This document shows positions 7,425-8,851 of a stretch of DNA of 8,851 nt, one piece after another. The position numbers and the translations under genes were made by a program. The number at the start of each line of letters is the position of its first letter. Positions within the stretch are counted from its first letter, which is position 1. The notes beneath the pieces are model-generated. The model worked only from the letters and a program-made list of their open reading frames with translations, was not told the DNA's origin and did no database searches. The stretch covers positions 1-8,851 of the forward strand of contig JARIAP010000158.1 in NCBI GenBank assembly GCA_029257755.1, written 5' to 3'. Source of the DNA: Helicobacter sp. (GTDB taxonomy: Bacteria; Campylobacterota; Campylobacteria; Campylobacterales; Helicobacteraceae).

Positions 7425-7520
7425 GCCACCTCCAAATCTAATTGCAATTAATGTTAATAAAAAACATATAACATATAATAAGATAAATTACTTAAATAAA
7501 CTTTTTCACTTTGATTCTTT

Positions 7521-7526
7521 TATAAT
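7521..7526 (+). promoter_or_regulatory. TATAAT box upstream of the plus-strand remnant
   Basis: A consensus TATAAT lies only ten bases before the ATG at 7536, so a transcript from it would be nearly leaderless. No -35 match is seen. It lies between the minus-strand remnant ending its 5' side near 7500 and the plus-strand remnant starting at 7536, where a divergent promoter would be expected. The A+T richness makes a chance match quite possible. Confidence 0.3.
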
Positions 7527-7535
7527 AGCAAAAAT

Positions 7536-7734
7536 ATGGATATAAAACCTTAACTAAAAGATAAACTTGCAGATAATTATGATAATAAAATGGTAGATAA
7601 GGAGTTAAATTTTGCTATAAGAAAATATAAAAAGAACATATCCCACTCATAACGAATGGACTTTTATAGGCTTAAAGCCTGACCATTCTTTATTAGCATT
7701 AGATTCTGATGGGAGAGAAGTTTATGCTTGGTAG
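7536..7734 (+). pseudogene. Soluble protein gene remnant with a nonsense codon and a +1 frameshift
   Basis: From ATG 7536 the frame reads MDIKP, then TAA (7551-7553), then 32 open codons (LKDKLADNYDNKMVDKELNF...) to TAA at 7650. Removing one A from the A5 run at 7629-7633 continues it as RTYPTHNEWTFIGLKPDHSL, then LALDSDGREVYAW, to TAG 7732-7734. The result would be about 65 residues of well-mixed soluble protein with no membrane segment. Neither piece alone has a good start or looks complete, but together they read as one protein, so decay is the best explanation. Its stop overlaps the start of the next frame (ATG 7724), an operon-like coupling. Family not recognised. Confidence 0.45.
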
Positions 7735-7951
7735 GCGTGTATATTTATTTGTATTTTTAATTTTTGTTAATTTGATTGTGGGCTTATTAGTTGCGGATTA
7801 TGGCATTAAACTGCTGAACTTTATAGCACTTGAATTATTTAACAAGAAAGATTTTTATGTGTTTGACACAAGAAATAGTGGATTTGGTATATTTATGCAA
7901 TATTTAATCACAATAACATTTTGTTTGCTTCTTATATATAGCTTCTTTTGA
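7724..7951 (+). CDS. Small two-helix membrane protein, unknown function
   Basis: This frame encodes 75 residues. I chose ATG 7724 because GGGAGAG (7711-7717) stands seven bases before it; an ATG at 7709 in the same frame has no such site. Residues about 6-24 form a transmembrane segment (VYLFVFLIFVNLIVGLLVA). A 30-residue loop follows (FNKKDFYVFDTRNSGFG in its second half), then a second hydrophobic segment at about 58-75 (MQYLITITFCLLLIYSFF). It overlaps the end of the upstream remnant by 11 bases. The same frame stays open after the TGA stop for another 69 codons of F/Y/L-rich sequence (7952-8161), so it may be a truncated part of a longer membrane protein. No family recognised. Confidence 0.45.
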   Translation: MLGRRVYLFVFLIFVNLIVGLLVADYGIKLLNFIALELFNKKDFYVFDTRNSGFGIFMQYLITITFCLLLIYSFF

Positions 7952-7993
7952 TATTTGCTATACAACAAATATCAAGGTATAAAGTTTTTTTTT
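7948..7993 (+). terminator. 10-bp hairpin followed by a T9 run
   Basis: TTGATATTTG (7948-7957) and CAAATATCAA (7966-7975) form a perfect 10-bp stem with an 8-base loop, placed exactly on the stop codon of the 7724-7951 frame. Nine bases later there is a run of nine T (7985-7993). The shape suggests a terminator, but the stem has only two G-C pairs and the T run is not adjacent, so it would be a weak one. Confidence 0.3.
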
Positions 7994-8135
7994 GATTATT
8001 TTTGCTATTTTTATAATCTATTTTTTTGTTTATTTTTTAGAGTATATAGATTTTCAAATTTTCTAATACATTTTACACCTTTTTGCTTGATGTATATTGA
8101 GATTATTTTGCTGTATCGCATTAAAAAATCACTAA
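7976..8135. other. T-rich stretch with broken hydrophobic frames
   Basis: No complete gene is seen. Frame 2 is open but low in complexity (F/Y/L). Frame 3 reads FLIIFAIFIIYFFVYFLEYI from the T9 run and then meets stops near 8067, 8088 and 8133. This may be the degraded middle of a membrane protein gene joining the frames on either side. It cannot be told apart from chance T-rich sequence by eye. Confidence 0.35.
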
Positions 8136-8180
8136 TATCAAGGAAGTTTATCAATAACTAAATTACCTTTGTATTGTGAG

Positions 8181-8387
8181 ATGGTAGCAGAAGCTCGTAG
8201 TATGCTGTGGTCATTTTGGTGGATTCCAATAATTCCTTTTTTATCTTTGTGCCTTGTTGTATGGAATCTAGGCTTATTATTGGAGCTAACACAAGAATCT
8301 AAAAAGAAAGATTCTACCAATAAAGAACAACCCCAAGAAAGAAAAAGAATCTTAATAAAAGGTATCGTTTATGCCTCTTATTTATAA
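8181..8387 (+). CDS. Small single-pass membrane protein, unknown, possibly a fragment
   Basis: This frame encodes 68 residues from ATG 8181. The frame is open back to 8136 (YQGSLSITKLPLYCE) with no better start and no Shine-Dalgarno sequence, so it may be the tail of a longer broken gene. Residues about 11-33 form one strong transmembrane segment rich in tryptophan (WSFWWIPIIPFLSLCLVVW). A charged, mainly basic cytosolic tail follows (TQESKKKDSTNKEQPQERKR). It overlaps the next short frame (8371) by 17 bases, as in a coupled operon. The opposite-strand frame here is less protein-like. Family not recognised. Confidence 0.4.
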   Translation: MVAEARSMLWSFWWIPIIPFLSLCLVVWNLGLLLELTQESKKKDSTNKEQPQERKRILIKGIVYASYL

Positions 8388-8445
8388 TTACTTTTTAATC
8401 CTTGCATTAATATCTTATGCTTACTTACCTTTTTCTGCAATCTAG
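8371..8445 (+). pseudogene. Signal-peptide-like 24-codon frame without a body
   Basis: ATG 8371 is preceded by AAAGG at a good spacing. The frame encodes MPLIYNYFLILALISYAYLP and four more residues (FSAI), then TAG. This looks like the hydrophobic leader of an exported protein whose mature part is missing. Beyond the stop the frame gives only seven more codons (KFVKNI and a stop), and after 29 bases the opposite-strand remnant begins. It may mark a deletion junction. A genuine very small membrane peptide is the alternative. Confidence 0.35.
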
Positions 8446-8473
8446 AAGTTTGTAAAAAATATTTAATAGGGTA

Positions 8474-8851
8474 TTACTCACCAAATGCTTCTTTATAATT
8501 TTGCACTTCTCTTTGTATAAGCTTTGAAAGATTTATATTGCCTTTGTATTTTTTCTGCAACATTAAACGCATTTTAGGGAGGTTCTTCTCCACCTACATA
8601 GATACATTCACAACTTTTATTGATAAAGTCATTAACCTCTTTGTTTTGTGTATAAGGAATTTGCATATATCCAGAGCTTACTCTTACCCCCTCTTTCACT
8701 TGCTTAAATCTTGTAAAATCTGCGGTATGAGAGCATATATTTTCATTAAAATATTTATCATAAATGATAAAATCAATATTTGTTTTATCTTCACTACAAA
8801 CAATATCTATTTTTTTATAATTTTCATACTTAGCACTAGGGGATAAATCTA
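8474..8851 (-). pseudogene. C-terminal part of an unrecognised soluble protein, with a stop and a frameshift near its end
   Basis: A minus-strand frame enters from the right edge and is open for 91 codons to TAA 8574-8576 (ending CECIYVGGEEPP). It has no plausible start inside the window, so the 5' part lies outside. It is a well-mixed, soluble-type sequence (for example KKIDIVCSEDKTNIDFIIYD) with four cysteines (one in VCSE, one in ENICSH, two in SCEC). After the stop the same frame continues convincingly (NAFNVAEK). A one-base slip in the A6 run then leads to YKGNINLSKLIQREVQNYKE, then AFGE, and a TAA at 8474-8476. So the gene probably once ended at 8474. The alternative is two genes, the second a 32-codon frame starting at ATG 8572. 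Family unknown. Confidence 0.45.

Noticed and set aside
7668..7680. AGGCTTAAAGCCT palindrome
   Set aside because: The loop would be one base, with no U tract, and it falls inside protein-like sequence (GLKPD), so it is probably coding by chance.
8138..8320. Minus-strand frame opposite the 8181-8387 membrane protein
   Set aside because: The plus strand gives a clear transmembrane segment and charged tail; the minus frame has no such structure and no ribosome binding site.
8538..8846. Plus-strand frame near the right edge
   Set aside because: Antisense to the minus-strand soluble protein remnant; the plus frame is Phe/Ile/Cys-rich and has no ribosome binding site.
1..8851. CRISPR array, tRNA, rRNA, insertion sequence or attachment site
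   Set aside because: No regularly spaced repeats, no cloverleaf or rRNA-like stretch, and no transposase or integrase motifs were found on either strand by eye.

Overview
This window reads as chromosome from an A+T-rich member of the Campylobacterota (Epsilonproteobacteria), most likely a Helicobacter other than H. pylori or a close relative. The strongest marker is an orphan OmpR-type regulator of the HsrA/HP1043 family (383-1048), which is known only from this group. RpoD, ribosomal protein L28 and peptide deformylase also look like Helicobacter versions. The species assignment is inference, because no database search could be run.

Left edge (1-382): the C-terminal end of an unrecognised plus-strand membrane protein runs in from outside the window. 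It converges on the minus-strand genes across a short gap that holds a weak hairpin.

Core block (383-7060): six intact minus-strand genes. In transcription order they are def (peptide deformylase), rpmB (L28), a class A penicillin-binding protein of the PBP1A type, a small exported two-cysteine protein, rpoD (primary sigma factor) and hsrA. All six have sensible starts with Shine-Dalgarno sequences. The genes cover N-formyl removal, ribosome structure, peptidoglycan synthesis and global transcription. Candidate sigma-70 promoters with good -10 boxes precede def, rpmB, the PBP gene, rpoD (two) and hsrA. TTAAG-type direct repeats sit near the -35 region of the hsrA, distal rpoD and rpmB promoters. 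This suggests, but does not prove, that HsrA controls itself, the housekeeping sigma factor and a ribosomal protein gene.

Right arm (7061-8851): a very different, eroded region with short frames on both strands. Several stretches read as convincing membrane or soluble protein only if a stop codon or a one-base slip, mostly in short A or T runs, is repaired. They are a minus-strand membrane protein (7187-7424), a plus-strand soluble protein (7536-7734) and a minus-strand protein entering from the right edge (8474-8851). Between them are short plus-strand frames for small membrane proteins (7724-7951, 8181-8387) and a 24-codon signal-peptide-like frame with no body (8371-8445). I recognise none of these families. 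The simplest reading is a decaying accessory locus beside a conserved housekeeping block. I did not find a CRISPR array, tRNA, rRNA or recognisable transposase.
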